The notes under the pieces were generated by a model, which did not search any database, was not told the DNA's origin, and was given only the letters and a program-made list of their open reading frames with translations. Position numbers and translations under genes: made by a program. A DNA stretch of 64,000 bases, taken from NCBI GenBank assembly GCA_026627345.1, contig JAPNUP010000148.1, forward strand, positions 1-64,000. Direction: 5' to 3'. Below, piece by piece: positions 39,578 through 49,800 of the stretch. Within the stretch, counting starts at the first letter, position 1. Every line of letters starts with the position of its first letter. The stretch comes from Bacillota bacterium (GTDB lineage Bacteria; Bacillota; Bacilli; Alicyclobacillales; SLC66).

Positions 39578-40864
39578 CTAGCTTTGCGGGCGCACTATAG
39601 ATACGGCGAACTGATCGTTGCGCACGTGACTTTGTAGTGCCTGATTCACATCTTGTACAGTCATCACGCGAAGAAAATCGAGTGTGGTCAGAACGTCAAT
39701 GCCACGTAGCATCTGTTGCGTGTACACATTGGCAATACCTTGTGGAGAATCCATCAAGGACAAGAAACGGCCGATGGCTTTGCGTTTCGTGCGTTCAAAG
39801 TCGGTTGGATCGAGACCGTTCTTGGCTGCGTCTTGCAGTGCGCTTTTTACCCGCTCCGCCAACTTCTCCGGATGATTCGAGTTGCCCCCCATCATGGTAT
39901 GCCCATAGTATTCTGTCAACTCATAACTAGCGCCAAACCCTGCATCCGCCAGATCCTCGTCGATCAACGCATAGTAGAGCTGCGCACCACGCCCGAGAAG
40001 CGCATCCAAAGCAATTTCCATCGCGGCTTCGTGACGCTGGCGCAACTGTCCCGTGACGGGCACTGCCGTCTCTTTGAAGCCGAACATCGTACGCGGTTGG
40101 GACACGGCTAGGCGACTCTCGCGAAGCGCCTGACTCGGGTGTTTCGGTACAGGTGGGAAGCCGCGTACAATAGGCGGTTGCGGTTGGTACCCTTTAGCCG
40201 CTTGATTGGCGACAACATGCTCTAAAATAACATCCGGTTCCATTGGACCGATAACGAACAAAACCATGTTCCCAGGGTGATAAAACGTTCTGTGGCAATC
40301 ATACAGGTCTTCTTTCGTGATCTGATAAATCGACTCCACCGTACCTGCAATGTCAGTGGCCAGAGGGTGTTGCCCGTACATACCTTGCAACAACCCTTTG
40401 AAAACCTGCCAAAACGGGTTATCTTCGTACATGCGAATTTCCTGTGCAATAATACCTTTTTCCTTTTCCACGTTCTCGTCCGTAAAATAAGGACGTTGGA
40501 CGAAATCGATCAAGATCGAAAGACTGTCCAACACTTTGTCCGTAGACGAAAACAGATAGGTCGTACTGTCAAAGGTCGTGAAAGCATTGGTTTGCGCGCC
40601 GTTTTTAGCAAAATCCAGAAAGATGTCCCCGTGCTCTTCTTCGAACATCTTGTGCTCCAAAAAATGTGCAATGCCGTCTGGCACATGGCGTACAGCACTC
40701 TGACCTGGCACTACGAAGTCATTGTCGATCGAACCATACTTTGTCGTGAAACACGCATAAGTTTGCCGAAAATCTGGCTTTTGCAGTACATACAGCGTTA
40801 AGCCGTTGTCCAGAACCTCCGTGTACAGTGTCTCCCCGACAGAATCGTAGCGAATCTCACGCAT
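39578..40864 (-). CDS. ymfH: M16-family zinc peptidase, YmfH-like
   Basis: A 428-residue M16 (pitrilysin-type) peptidase with the inverted zinc motif HFLEH (within DGIAHFLEHKMFEEEHG) and the downstream acidic stretch NAFTTFDSTTYLF. It pairs with the upstream YmfF-like protein, which lacks the zinc motif; M16 enzymes commonly work as active/inactive heterodimers. Start ATG 40864 has GGAGG nine bases upstream and overlaps the ymfF stop by 8 bp. The peptide substrate is unknown. Confidence 0.85.
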   Translation of the reverse strand: MREIRYDSVGETLYTEVLDNGLTLYVLQKPDFRQTYACFTTKYGSIDNDFVVPGQSAVRHVPDGIAHFLEHKMFEEEHGDIFLDFAKNGAQTNAFTTFDSTTYLFSSTDKVLDSLSILIDFVQRPYFTDENVEKEKGIIAQEIRMYEDNPFWQVFKGLLQGMYGQHPLATDIAGTVESIYQITKEDLYDCHRTFYHPGNMVLFVIGPMEPDVILEHVVANQAAKGYQPQPPIVRGFPPVPKHPSQALRESRLAVSQPRTMFGFKETAVPVTGQLRQRHEAAMEIALDALLGRGAQLYYALIDEDLADAGFGASYELTEYYGHTMMGGNSNHPEKLAERVKSALQDAAKNGLDPTDFERTKRKAIGRFLSLMDSPQGIANVYTQQMLRGIDVLTTLDFLRVMTVQDVNQALQSHVRNDQFAVSIVRPQS

Positions 40865-42161
40865 GGGTCTCACCCTCCTGATCCCGTAAGAAATACACCG
40901 TATCTAGTTTGACTCCCTGCGCAACCCGCACCACGTCTTCTTTCGTGACGGAGGCGATGCTATCCAACAGCTCGGGCACCGTACGACTTCGCCCGGACAG
41001 TCGTCCATACATCTGAAGCATCGCCCCCGTCAGCGGTTGGTCATCAGACAGAAGATACTGATTGATCAATCCGTCACGCGTAAACTGTAGCTCATCATCC
41101 GAGATCATGCCGGACCGCAGTGCCTCCAATTGTTCAACAATAATGCCTTGTGCTTGGTCAAAATTCTCGATCTGAATCCCTGATTGGATAAAGATAATGC
41201 CTTTGAGTCCCTCCAAACGGCTGGACGCATAGTAGGCTAGGCTCGCTTTCTCACGCACGTTGGTAAATAGCTTAGAGTGCGGAAACCCACCAAGCACGCC
41301 ATTGTACACGAGAAGTGCCGGATAATCTTCACTAGCGTACGATGCATTCGTAGAAAGCCCCATGTTAAGCTTCCCTTGATTTACATCGAGTCGCTCGACG
41401 ATAACCTTAGGCTCCGCACGATTAACGCGATTAAACGGCACCGTACGCATATCAGCTACACTTTTGGCAAAAGTCTCGCTGCGAAAGTCCTTAAGGACTT
41501 GCATGACGGACGTAGATAGCACATGCGCGTCGACGTTGCCGACGATATACAGATGTAGGTCGTGCGTTTGTACCAGATGTCGGTAATCCTCGTAAAGTGA
41601 TGCAGGCGTGATCTCATCTACGCGTTGAGCATAACCATTTCGCGGAATTCCGTAAGGCAAATTCTCGCACATCAATTGTGTACAGCGATCGGCTGCATAG
41701 GCAATCTTGTCATTCACAACATTTTCGATTCGTTGCTTGTGCAACATCTTCTCGGTTTGCACAGCCTTTGGGTCAAAAGCACCCTCTAAGAGATGGGGTT
41801 GAAACAACACCTCTGCAAAGAGCGAAAACGCCTCGGCAAAAAGCCCTTTGGCCTCAGGCAGATGGGATTCATTCGCGCACTGCAGAGAAAATTCGATCGT
41901 CTGCGCATCGCCTTGTTTCACCGCACGACCACCGATACTCGCTCCGTAGAGGTCATCAAACGCGCGCATGAGTCCTTCAGGACTCGGATGCCGCTTCGTG
42001 CCACGCAATAACACATGCGGTAACACAGAGTACGCGGTGACAGTGTCCTCTGCGAGCGTACACTGCCAAGTCGCAAGCGCGGTCACCATCTTGTATTTTT
42101 CCGTCGGCAAAATATGTACATGAATGCCATCATACTGCTCACTATGCCAGTTGGCTGTCAC
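40857..42161 (-). CDS. ymfF: M16-family peptidase-like protein, YmfF-like (no zinc motif)
   Basis: A 434-residue M16-family protein in the usual two-domain form (DQAQGIIVEQLEALRSG, QYLLSDDQPLTGAMLQMYGRLSGR). The position of the zinc motif reads PHVLLRGTKRHPS, so HxxEH is absent and catalysis is not expected by itself. It likely acts as the non-catalytic partner of YmfH. GTG start with GGGGG upstream. The two genes overlap by 8 bp. Confidence 0.82.
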   Translation of the reverse strand: MTANWHSEQYDGIHVHILPTEKYKMVTALATWQCTLAEDTVTAYSVLPHVLLRGTKRHPSPEGLMRAFDDLYGASIGGRAVKQGDAQTIEFSLQCANESHLPEAKGLFAEAFSLFAEVLFQPHLLEGAFDPKAVQTEKMLHKQRIENVVNDKIAYAADRCTQLMCENLPYGIPRNGYAQRVDEITPASLYEDYRHLVQTHDLHLYIVGNVDAHVLSTSVMQVLKDFRSETFAKSVADMRTVPFNRVNRAEPKVIVERLDVNQGKLNMGLSTNASYASEDYPALLVYNGVLGGFPHSKLFTNVREKASLAYYASSRLEGLKGIIFIQSGIQIENFDQAQGIIVEQLEALRSGMISDDELQFTRDGLINQYLLSDDQPLTGAMLQMYGRLSGRSRTVPELLDSIASVTKEDVVRVAQGVKLDTVYFLRDQEGETHA

Positions 42162-42231
42162 TGTCCGCAGCCCCCTTTTCTCGATTGCCTCGCGTACGTA
42201 GTATGTGTTCTAGAAAAAACGGCATACCAAT

Positions 42232-42260
42232 CGCCCTCGGCACCACCCACACCGAGGGCG
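42232..42260. terminator. Possible hairpin terminator
   Basis: CGCCCTCGG (42232-42240) and CCGAGGGCG (42252-42260) form a 9-bp perfect stem with an 11-nt loop between ymfF and the zinc-finger gene. No T-run follows, so it may be a weak or regulatory hairpin. Confidence 0.4.
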
Positions 42261-42279
42261 AACGACATAGATCTCACCT

Positions 42280-42522
42280 TTATGAACCTTTGCGCATCTG
42301 ACTGCGTGCCGCGGCTTGGGCCACATCAAAATCAAGACGCGTAATCAGTTGCGACTTGCGAATCCACTGTTGCACGTCACGACGCATCACGGGAGCCACG
42401 TACTTGGGTAATCCGTAATGGTCCACTAGTTCCTTGCGGGACATTTGATGGCGGCTCTTGCAATGCAGATTCGTCAGAGCTTCCATCAACTCACCACAGA
42501 TTGGACATTGAAACACGGACAC
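42280..42522 (-). CDS. Small zinc-finger protein resembling the Ros/MucR core
   Basis: An 80-residue protein. The N-terminus reads FQCPICGELMEALTNLH followed by CKSRHQMSRKELVDHYGLP, giving a CX2C...H...H arrangement that could bind zinc and a following helix. The pattern resembles the C2H2 core of Ros/MucR regulators, which are mostly proteobacterial. The C-terminal part is basic (RRDVQQWIRKSQL). DNA binding is plausible, and the target is unknown. The ATG 42522 frame is short but its motif is not random. Confidence 0.6.
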   Translation of the reverse strand: MSVFQCPICGELMEALTNLHCKSRHQMSRKELVDHYGLPKYVAPVMRRDVQQWIRKSQLITRLDFDVAQAAARSQMRKGS

Positions 42523-42655
42523 TCATCCCTTCACGTGGGGTATGTCACATGTGTTGCCTTCTGTAAGAGCTTCTCGGATGTCTCTTTGATGTGTACACAA
42601 GATGCAAGCTATTTTAGTACCCTTTGAGTGTACCTTTTTTCCATTGTGGAAGCAA

Positions 42656-42688
42656 TCAAAAAAGCGCCACCCATCATGCAGTGGCGCT
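42656..42688 (-). terminator. Intrinsic terminator of the NDH-2 gene
   Basis: AGCGCCAC/GTGGCGCT (42663-42670, 42681-42688) with a 10-nt loop; on the minus strand the stem is followed by TTTTTT. It lies just past the oxidoreductase stop. Confidence 0.85.
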
Positions 42689-42700
42689 CGCTTCATACGT

Positions 42701-43870
42701 TTAGTGAAACACGGAACCGATCTTGGCGAGATAGCGCCAATTGCCAGCCTCTTTGACCAGATAAGCCATGCGACCATGCAGTTTAGTCGACCTGCCTACT
42801 TTGCCGACACAGTCTTTGCGACCAAGCGACGCCAAGGTCCCCATCATCACTGGCTTAAACGCTTCTTTGACGCCACCTTTGATGTCATGATAAAGGCCTT
42901 GGCCTGCTGCCGCCCCCATCTGCCAAGCGAGTTGCGCCGTTGGGGGCAAAGGTCTGCCATTGTCCCCGAGTACAAACGCACAGTCGCCCACCAGATAAGT
43001 ATTTGGAATGTTGACCGACTGTAGATAAGCATCGACTTTCGCGCGTCCACGCGGCTCAGTCTCGAACCCGGCGTCGACAACCAACTGGCTACCGCGTACG
43101 CCGCCTGTCCAAATCATCGTTTCGGTCTCGATGACACTGCCATCTTTCAGGTGCACAAGGCCAGGTTCAACCTTGGCAACCGCCACGCCTGTGCGAAATC
43201 TGACACCGCGCGACTGCAGACTCTCCTGCGCCGCCTGCACTAATTCGGGATCAAAGCCGGGCAAAATGCTCGGCATCGCCTCCACGTTGTAAATCTCCAC
43301 CTGGCTGTAGTCGACACCTGTCTCTGCCGCCAAACGCGGCAATGCATCTGCCAGTTCGCCGACCAGCTCGATTCCACTGAACCCCGCGCCACCTACTACA
43401 AAACGAAGTAATTCCGGCCTGCGATCATAGGCGTATCGAGCGAAGCAGGACTGAATGTGCACGCGAATCAACCGCGCTTGATTAATCGTCTTCATGATAA
43501 AGGCGTTTTCCTTCATGCCTTCGATGCCGAAATACTCGGCCTCACTGCCAAGCGCCACCACCAAATAGTCATACACCAACCGTTGCCCGTCTACTAACTC
43601 TACTGTGCGCTCATCTGGGATGATCCGCGCCACTGTACCTTTGAGTACATCGATATCCTTACCGTTGACCACTTTTTCAATAAGGACGCGACTCGCGCGA
43701 TCGGAACGGGCCCCGACGGCCGTCTCGTGTAACTGTGTAACCAATTGATGATAACTGTGTTTATTCACAAGCGTGATCCGCGCATCATCGACGGTCAACT
43801 TCTTACGCGCCTCAAGCGCGCTCATCAAACCCCCATAACCTGCCCCTAGAACGACAATATGTTTAGCCAT
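42701..43870 (-). CDS. NDH-2-like NADH:quinone oxidoreductase
   Basis: A 389-residue FAD/NAD(P)-dependent oxidoreductase of the type II NADH dehydrogenase family (YumB/Ndh-like). FAD motif VVLGAGYGGLMSALEARK (residues 5-22), NAD motif VVGGAGFSGIELVGELADALP (about 158-178), and NTYLVGDCAFVLG of the second FAD site are seen. It passes electrons from NADH to the quinone pool at the membrane surface without pumping protons. ATG start. An alternative is the ferredoxin-reductase-like YumC type, but the sequence order fits NDH-2. Confidence 0.82.
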   Translation of the reverse strand: MAKHIVVLGAGYGGLMSALEARKKLTVDDARITLVNKHSYHQLVTQLHETAVGARSDRASRVLIEKVVNGKDIDVLKGTVARIIPDERTVELVDGQRLVYDYLVVALGSEAEYFGIEGMKENAFIMKTINQARLIRVHIQSCFARYAYDRRPELLRFVVGGAGFSGIELVGELADALPRLAAETGVDYSQVEIYNVEAMPSILPGFDPELVQAAQESLQSRGVRFRTGVAVAKVEPGLVHLKDGSVIETETMIWTGGVRGSQLVVDAGFETEPRGRAKVDAYLQSVNIPNTYLVGDCAFVLGDNGRPLPPTAQLAWQMGAAAGQGLYHDIKGGVKEAFKPVMMGTLASLGRKDCVGKVGRSTKLHGRMAYLVKEAGNWRYLAKIGSVFH

Positions 43871-43914
43871 GTCTCACTTGTCTCCCTTACACTCGTCTCC
43901 ATGAATATCTTTTT

Positions 43915-43942
43915 ATCATAGCAGGTATATAGTCGGTGTCAA
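43915..43942 (-). promoter_or_regulatory. Promoter of the NDH-2 gene
   Basis: On the minus strand TTGACA (43937-43942), 16 bp and TATGAT (43915-43920) lie 45 bp upstream of the start. Confidence 0.6.
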
Positions 43943-44096
43943 TAAAAGTCGAAACAAAATCGTTGACTCTTTCACCTGTATCTATTGACGGAGGTAAACT
44001 GTATCGATCCCCTTCTCTATCTTATGCGATTGATGACAGCCGATGTGACAAAGGAAGAAAACGGAGAACAAGGAATGACATTTCGTGTCGTCTCGG

Positions 44097-44126
44097 TTGA
44101 AATAGAGGCCACCTGTATTATATGAT
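44097..44126 (+). promoter_or_regulatory. Promoter of the ferredoxin gene
   Basis: TTGAAA (44097-44102), an 18-bp spacer and TATGAT (44121-44126) lie 38 bp before the ferredoxin start. The region 43943-44096 between the divergent promoters shows no gene or repeat. Confidence 0.5.
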
Positions 44127-44163
44127 AAGTCTGAGGTTTACTTGTACGAGAGGAGTGGATATT

Positions 44164-44400
44164 GTGGCGTTCATTATTGTTTCTCCCTGTATTGGTGAGA
44201 AGGCTGCCGACTGTGTTGAAACCTGCCCTGTCGATGCGATTCACGAAGGGGAAGATCAGTACTACATCGACCCAGAGACTTGCATCGATTGCGGTGCTTG
44301 CGAGGCTGTTTGCCCTGTCTCGGCTATTTACCAAGAAGACTTCGTGCCCGATGACGAGAAGTCGTTTATCGAGAAAAACGCAGAGTTCTTCAAGAAGTAA
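44164..44400 (+). CDS. fer: Ferredoxin (two-cluster, 7Fe-type)
   Basis: A 78-residue ferredoxin close to Bacillus Fer. Two cysteine groups are present: CIGEKAADCVETCP and CIDCGACEAVCP, a pattern typical of 3Fe-4S/4Fe-4S or 2[4Fe-4S] ferredoxins. It carries electrons between redox enzymes in the cytoplasm and is a natural acceptor for the two KorAB enzymes in this window. I start at GTG 44164, since AGGAGTGG precedes it; the open frame to 44122 lacks conservation. The C-terminal VPDDEKSFIEKNAEFFKK matches Fer. Confidence 0.88.
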   Translation: MAFIIVSPCIGEKAADCVETCPVDAIHEGEDQYYIDPETCIDCGACEAVCPVSAIYQEDFVPDDEKSFIEKNAEFFKK

Positions 44401-44448
44401 GTGACTGTCTCTGCGCGGCAAGCTGCGTAGACAAGAAAGCGGCGCTGA

Positions 44449-44482
44449 TAAGCGCGCGACCGTTTTGAGCGTCGCGCGCTTA
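44449..44482. terminator. Convergent hairpin between ferredoxin and MFS genes
   Basis: TAAGCGCGCGAC (44449-44460) pairs perfectly with its complement at 44471-44482 around a 10-nt loop. No T-run is present, so terminator strength is uncertain. Confidence 0.5.
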
Positions 44483-44483
44483 C

Positions 44484-45770
44484 TCATGCTTTGCGCCTAC
44501 CTCCCCTGTTAACGGGGATCTCACCCGGAACTTGCACGGGCTGAAAGTCGCGATAGCTCACCGGATCGCGCGGGTCATAACGAACGTGGCGTACCACCCA
44601 CACGACGATCATATGTGCGCAGCCAAGCACTGTGGCAAGGGCAATGAGCTTATGTTGCGACGGGGACGACAACGCGACCACTGTGAACGATCCTACGCTG
44701 AGCAGTCGCCCCAAGCCAAGCGCAAGTTCACGCGCAATCAAGTGTTCCGAACGCCGCGACCGTGACGCCTCAGATTCGTCAATCTCATTTAGTTGCATAG
44801 CCCCGAGTGGCACCATGAGAAACGGCAACGCAGTCGCCGTCACAATCCCAAACACGAGCAACGAGCGACGACTGACCTCCCACCAGAATATCTGCACACC
44901 TGCGGCTAACAAGAGACTAGACACATACATCAGTGCGCGGCTCACGCGCCGATTGTTTGCGATGCGTCCCGATACGTAGAAGGCGGCCAGGGACAAGAGG
45001 CCTGTCCATAAGCCGTATTCCCCGAGACCGGCTTCTGATTTCGTTACAAAAAATACCAATAATCCAATGAGAAAGGCAAAGACGCCCTCACGGATCCCAA
45101 ACACCACCTGCCCGATGAGCAGACGCCGCCAGTCAGGATCTCTACGTAGGCGAAAGCCTGTCCGCAAGTGCAAAGGGGCATGTCTGTCTTGTACAGGCAA
45201 CCTGAAGCTAAGTACAAACAGCAAGGCAAACAGGATCAAAGAGACACCAAATACTAGGTGATACCCGGAAAAACGAGTGTGATCAGAAATGAGAAAGCCC
45301 GCAAGAAAAGGCGGAATCGTGCCTGCCAAGGTACCAAACAAACCAGCCCAGCCACTGAATGACCCGCGCGTCCGATCAGTGGTCAGATCAAAAGTTAGCA
45401 CATGAAAACCGTACCAGTATAGGCCTTGCCCAGCGCCAAAAAAGACACCGAGCCAAATCACATGATGGGCGCTGCGACTCCCCAGTACGAACAAGAGGGC
45501 AAAAAACACAGATATCGCGACTACACCTACGCGAATCATCCACGGCACGCCAGTGCGCGGACTGAGATACCCGGCGGCCAGAAATGAGAGCGGCAATGCC
45601 GCGTACATACAGAGGTTAAAGACCCCAATCGCAACAAAGGAATGGTCCACGCGCCAAATAAAGACGTTCACAAACATCCCGGACAGCGTGTACGCAGCCA
45701 CAAATAAGGTGCCAATTACGAGAAGCAAACGGCTGGCTTTAGGAAGCTTTGGATGAACCGAGGATAGCAT
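44484..45770 (-). CDS. Major facilitator superfamily transporter
   Basis: A 428-residue MFS protein with about twelve hydrophobic segments in two halves separated by a charged loop around residue 190-200 (LPVQDRHAPLHLRTGFRLRRD). A motif-A-like loop SPRTGVPWMIRVG lies after TM2. Uptake or efflux and the substrate cannot be told from the sequence. It begins at ATG 45770 and is monocistronic, convergent with ferredoxin. Confidence 0.75.
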   Translation of the reverse strand: MLSSVHPKLPKASRLLLVIGTLFVAAYTLSGMFVNVFIWRVDHSFVAIGVFNLCMYAALPLSFLAAGYLSPRTGVPWMIRVGVVAISVFFALLFVLGSRSAHHVIWLGVFFGAGQGLYWYGFHVLTFDLTTDRTRGSFSGWAGLFGTLAGTIPPFLAGFLISDHTRFSGYHLVFGVSLILFALLFVLSFRLPVQDRHAPLHLRTGFRLRRDPDWRRLLIGQVVFGIREGVFAFLIGLLVFFVTKSEAGLGEYGLWTGLLSLAAFYVSGRIANNRRVSRALMYVSSLLLAAGVQIFWWEVSRRSLLVFGIVTATALPFLMVPLGAMQLNEIDESEASRSRRSEHLIARELALGLGRLLSVGSFTVVALSSPSQHKLIALATVLGCAHMIVVWVVRHVRYDPRDPVSYRDFQPVQVPGEIPVNRGGRRKA

Positions 45771-45858
45771 GGAATCCCCCCTCGGTTACCTAAACTGCCT
45801 AAAACACAGCCATCTTATCCACTGCGCAAGTACCTGTAGAGTCCAGATATGTTGCCTG

Positions 45859-46698
45859 TTAAACGATGAAACTATAAGCTAGCGTCAACACGCCGACGAC
45901 CGCGCAGTAAATGCCAAACGGGCGCAAAGCACGCACTTCGTGGGTGCGAAAGTACCGCATGAGAAACCAGGTGCTAAAGTATGCAGCGACGCCTGCCACG
46001 ACACCGCCGATCAAGGACATCTGCAAGAAGCCGTGCGCGGCGTGATGTAACTTCGGCAATTCCTTGACCGCGGCGCCAAGAATCACTGGCGTTGCGAGCA
46101 AGAAAGCGAAGCGTGCTGCCGCCTCATACCGTAGACCGTACATGAGGCCGCCGATCAAGGTTAGTGCTGACCTTGAGAACCCAGGAATCAGCGCAAAGGA
46201 CTCAAGTACGCCGACCACCAATGCCTCACCAAAGGTAAGATCGGTCATCTCTCGCTTACCTGTTTTCTTTAGCAGTCTATCGCCAATAATCAAAATGATC
46301 CCGTTGACGATGAGAAAAATCATGGCCACACGCGGTGTTGCGAACAGTTGCGCGAACTTCTTCGCGCCGAGTTCGCCGATAATGACGGGCGGAATCGTAC
46401 CCACGACGAGCAGTAAAAACTCTTTGCGTGAACGCTTTACTTGCGGACGCTTTGCTGATGGGCCGCTCGCAAATAAAGCGACGATCATCGTCAACCAGTC
46501 TTTCCAGAAAAATAGCAATAAAGCGACCGCTGTCCCTACGTGCAACGCCACAACAAAAGGTAGAAAAGCAGGGTCTGCCTGCACGTTCGGCCAATGCAGC
46601 AAATAAGGCAGAATGACGCCGTGTCCGACGCTGCTAATCGGAAAAAGTTCAGTAATCCCCTGTATCAAAGAGAAGATCAGGGTCTGTACGATGGTCAT
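45859..46698 (-). CDS. uppP: Undecaprenyl-diphosphate phosphatase
   Basis: A 279-residue UppP/BacA integral membrane phosphatase that recycles undecaprenyl pyrophosphate for cell wall synthesis and gives bacitracin tolerance. The signature motifs are GITELFPISSVGHGVILP near the N-terminus (with the E and SSxxH catalytic residues) and PGFSRSALTLIGG with the conserved SRS. About eight membrane segments. ATG start, with GGGAGG about 12 bases upstream. An extended -10 (TGTTACAAT) lies upstream on the minus strand near 46737. Confidence 0.9.
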   Translation of the reverse strand: MTIVQTLIFSLIQGITELFPISSVGHGVILPYLLHWPNVQADPAFLPFVVALHVGTAVALLLFFWKDWLTMIVALFASGPSAKRPQVKRSRKEFLLLVVGTIPPVIIGELGAKKFAQLFATPRVAMIFLIVNGIILIIGDRLLKKTGKREMTDLTFGEALVVGVLESFALIPGFSRSALTLIGGLMYGLRYEAAARFAFLLATPVILGAAVKELPKLHHAAHGFLQMSLIGGVVAGVAAYFSTWFLMRYFRTHEVRALRPFGIYCAVVGVLTLAYSFIV

Positions 46699-46798
46699 AG
46701 AAAATACAGGCCTCCCTCAGTCTAGTTCGGGGGTATTGTAACATATTTCTCACATACCCCGCCTGTACTTTCTGAGAGAGACCCTATTTACTATTTTT

Positions 46799-46828
46799 GC
46801 GCAGTCGCCTATTCTTCCCGTGGACGGT
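46799..46828. repeat. Dispersed short repeat, copy C
   Basis: Matches 27 of 30 positions of 53997-54026 (copy B). The core TATTCTTCCCGTGGACGGT at 46810-46828 is exact. It lies between the uppP start and icmF stop. Origin and function are unknown. Confidence 0.5.
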
Positions 46829-46838
46829 AGCTAAGCGA

Positions 46839-49800
46839 TTACAGATTGCGTCTATACTGTCCTCCTACCTCATAGAGCGCCGCTGTGATCTGTCCGAGAC
46901 TCGCCACTTGTACGGTTTCCATCAATTCTGCGAACAGATTCCCTCCCGCCTCGGCTACCGCTTGCAGGCGCTTTAGAGCTGGCCCCGATTGGGCTGCATG
47001 CCTCTCGACAAACTGCTTGAGGTTCGCGATCTGTCCGACTTTCTCCTCTTGCGTCGCACGTGCCAACTGCATCTCACCTTTCGCGGCGCTCGCCTCGTCC
47101 CTATGCGGCAAAAAGGTGTTCACACCGATAATCGGCAGTTGCCCGGAATGCTTGAGTGTCTCGTAATAGAGCGACTCCTCTTGAATCTTGCCACGTTGAT
47201 ACTGCGTCTCCATCGCGCCTAACACACCACCTCGCTCATGCAAACGCTTGAACTCTGCGATGACGGCTTCCTCCACCAGATCAGTCAGCTCTTCGACGAT
47301 GAACGCACCTTGCGAAGGGTTCTCGTTTTTCGCCAAGCCAAATTCCCGGTTAATGATCATCTGAATTGCCATCGCCCGGCGAACAGACTCCTCCGTAGGC
47401 GTCGTGATCGCCTCATCGTACGCGTTTGTATGCAGCGAATTACAGTTGTCGTTGATCGCGAGCAGCGCTTGCAAGGTCGTGCGAATGTCGTTGAAATTGA
47501 CCTCTTGTGCATGCAGCGAGCGACCAGAAGTCTGAATGTGATACTTCAGCTTTTGGCTACGCTCACCCGCTCCATACAGGTCACGCATGACAACAGCCCA
47601 AATGCGGCGTGCGACCCGACCCATGACGGTATACTCCGGATCCATGCCATTGCTGAAGAAGAACGAGAGGTTTGGAGCAAAATCGTCAATATGCATCCCA
47701 CGGCTAAGGTAGTACTCCACATAGGTGAATGCATTAGCCAGCGTGAACGCTAACTGCGAGATCGGATTGGCTCCAGCTTCTGCAATGTGATAGCCGCTAA
47801 TGGATACGGAGTAGTAATTGCGCACCTGATGCTCGATAAAGTACTCCTGAATATCGCCCATCATCCGTAAGGCGAATTCCGTCGAGAAGATGCAAGTGTT
47901 TTGCCCTTGATCCTCCTTGAGGATATCCGCTTGCACAGTCCCTCGCACCGCCTTTAGCGTGCGCGCCGCGATGGTGCGGCGTTCCTCATCACTTGGGGCA
48001 CGTCCTTCGCGTTGCTCGAAAGCGCGTAACTGTTGCCGAATGGCGGTATTGAAAAACATCGCCAAGAGCATCGGAGCCGGTCCGTTGATGGTCATCGAAA
48101 CTGAAGTATTAGGATCCACCAGGTCAAAGCCGGCATATAGCTTCTCCATGTCATCAAGCGTGCAAATACTGACGCCGCTTTCGCCCACCTTGCCATAGAC
48201 ATCAGGTCGATAATCCGGGTCCTCCCCATACAACGTCACACTATCAAACGCCGTTGACAGACGCTTGGCCGGATCGTCTGCCGACAAGTAATGAAAGCGC
48301 CGGTTCGTGCGTTCAGGAGAGCCTTCACCCGCAAACTGACGCCGCGGCTCTTCATCTGTTCTTCGCAAAGCAAAGACACCCGCGGTATAGGGAAACTCAC
48401 CCGGCACATTTTCAAGCGACAAAAAACGCACCCAGTCCCCGGCATCGCGATATCGGGGAACTGCCACACGCGGAATCGAGAGGCCACTCAAACTCTCTGT
48501 GTACAGCGGTTGGCGAAACGTTTTGTCGCGCACCACCGTGACGAGTTCCGGCGCATGATAGCGCGCGATCAGATCCGGTATGCTTTCGAGTTGGCTGCGG
48601 GTCTGCGCACTCAGTCGCGCAGTCAACCCTTGCAAAAGAGTGCGCAGTTGCTCTTGTGCGGCTTGCGTATTGTGTCCGACCTCTTGGCTACCTTCAGTAG
48701 GTTCCGAAATCAGGTTCAAGGCGCCTTCGGTTCGATAGCACTGCGACGCGAGTTCTGCTTGCTGCTCTACTTGTTCGTGATAGCGCTCCACCGTGCGGGC
48801 CACATCGAGCAGATACTGGGTACGCTCACCTGGAATAATGGCGCTTCTTGTCGGCAACCCTGTTTTTAGCGTAAGGGACGACGCCAGATCGGTCTTGCAC
48901 TTACGAGCCACTGTGTCTACGAGCGCCAAGTAAAGCGTATTGGTTCCTGGGTCATTAAATTGACTGGCCATGGTCCCATATACGGGCATCTCTTCTGGCG
49001 CATCGTGAAATCTACCCTGGTTGCGTTGGACCTGTTTGCGAACATCTCGCAGCGCGTCAAGGGATCCACGCCGATCAAATTTATTGATCGCCACTATGTC
49101 CGCATAGTCGAGCATATCGATCTTCTCCAACTGCGAGGGCGCACCGAATTCACTTGTCATCACATAAACCGCTACATCTGCGATCGCCGCTACATCCGCA
49201 TCGCCTTGCCCAATACCACTAGTTTCCAGTAATATCCAATCAAATCCCGCGGCGCGCAAGATTGTGCACGCATCCGCTGCGGCTGCCGAGAGCTCCGAGC
49301 GAGCGTTCCTCGTCGCTAGTGACCGCATATACACGCGCGGATCGTAGATCGCATTCATGCGAATCCGATCGCCCAAGAGCGCACCGCCAGTCTTTTGACG
49401 CGATGGATCTACTGAGATCACTGCAATCCGCTTATCGGGATCATCGCGTAAGAAGCGTCTCACTAGCTCATCAGTCAGGGAGCTCTTGCCTGCTCCGCCC
49501 GTTCCGGTGATCCCGATCACAGGTGCGGCGCCGTGCCCCGTCAACCGTGTGCCGAGATCAAAGGGATCGGTAGACTGCGCTTCAACAGCCTCCTCAGCCA
49601 AACTAATGAGCTCGGCGATCGTATCATGGTCGTCGGGGCGAAGCGTCTCATGACTGGCCAGCCACACCTTAGCCTTGGTTTTAGGCGTAGGCATATCTGC
49701 GCGCTGCAACATGTCATCGATCATACCTTGAAGCCCGAGTTCACGGCCGTCGTCTGGCGAGTAGATGCGCGTCACACCGTAGGCGTGCAACTCCGCCAGC

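Noticed and set aside
39716-40801. Antisense frames of 130-174 residues opposite ymfH
   Set aside because: They sit fully within ymfH, are without start signals or recognisable domains, and vary in composition as expected from shadows.
42232-42260. 9-bp hairpin as a riboswitch or RNA gene
   Set aside because: A simple stem with no conserved core; more likely a weak terminator.
48291-48869. Long plus-strand open frames antisense to icmF (192 residues and others)
   Set aside because: They lie wholly inside the icmF gene, have no ribosome site or motif, and are explained by codon bias of the sense strand.
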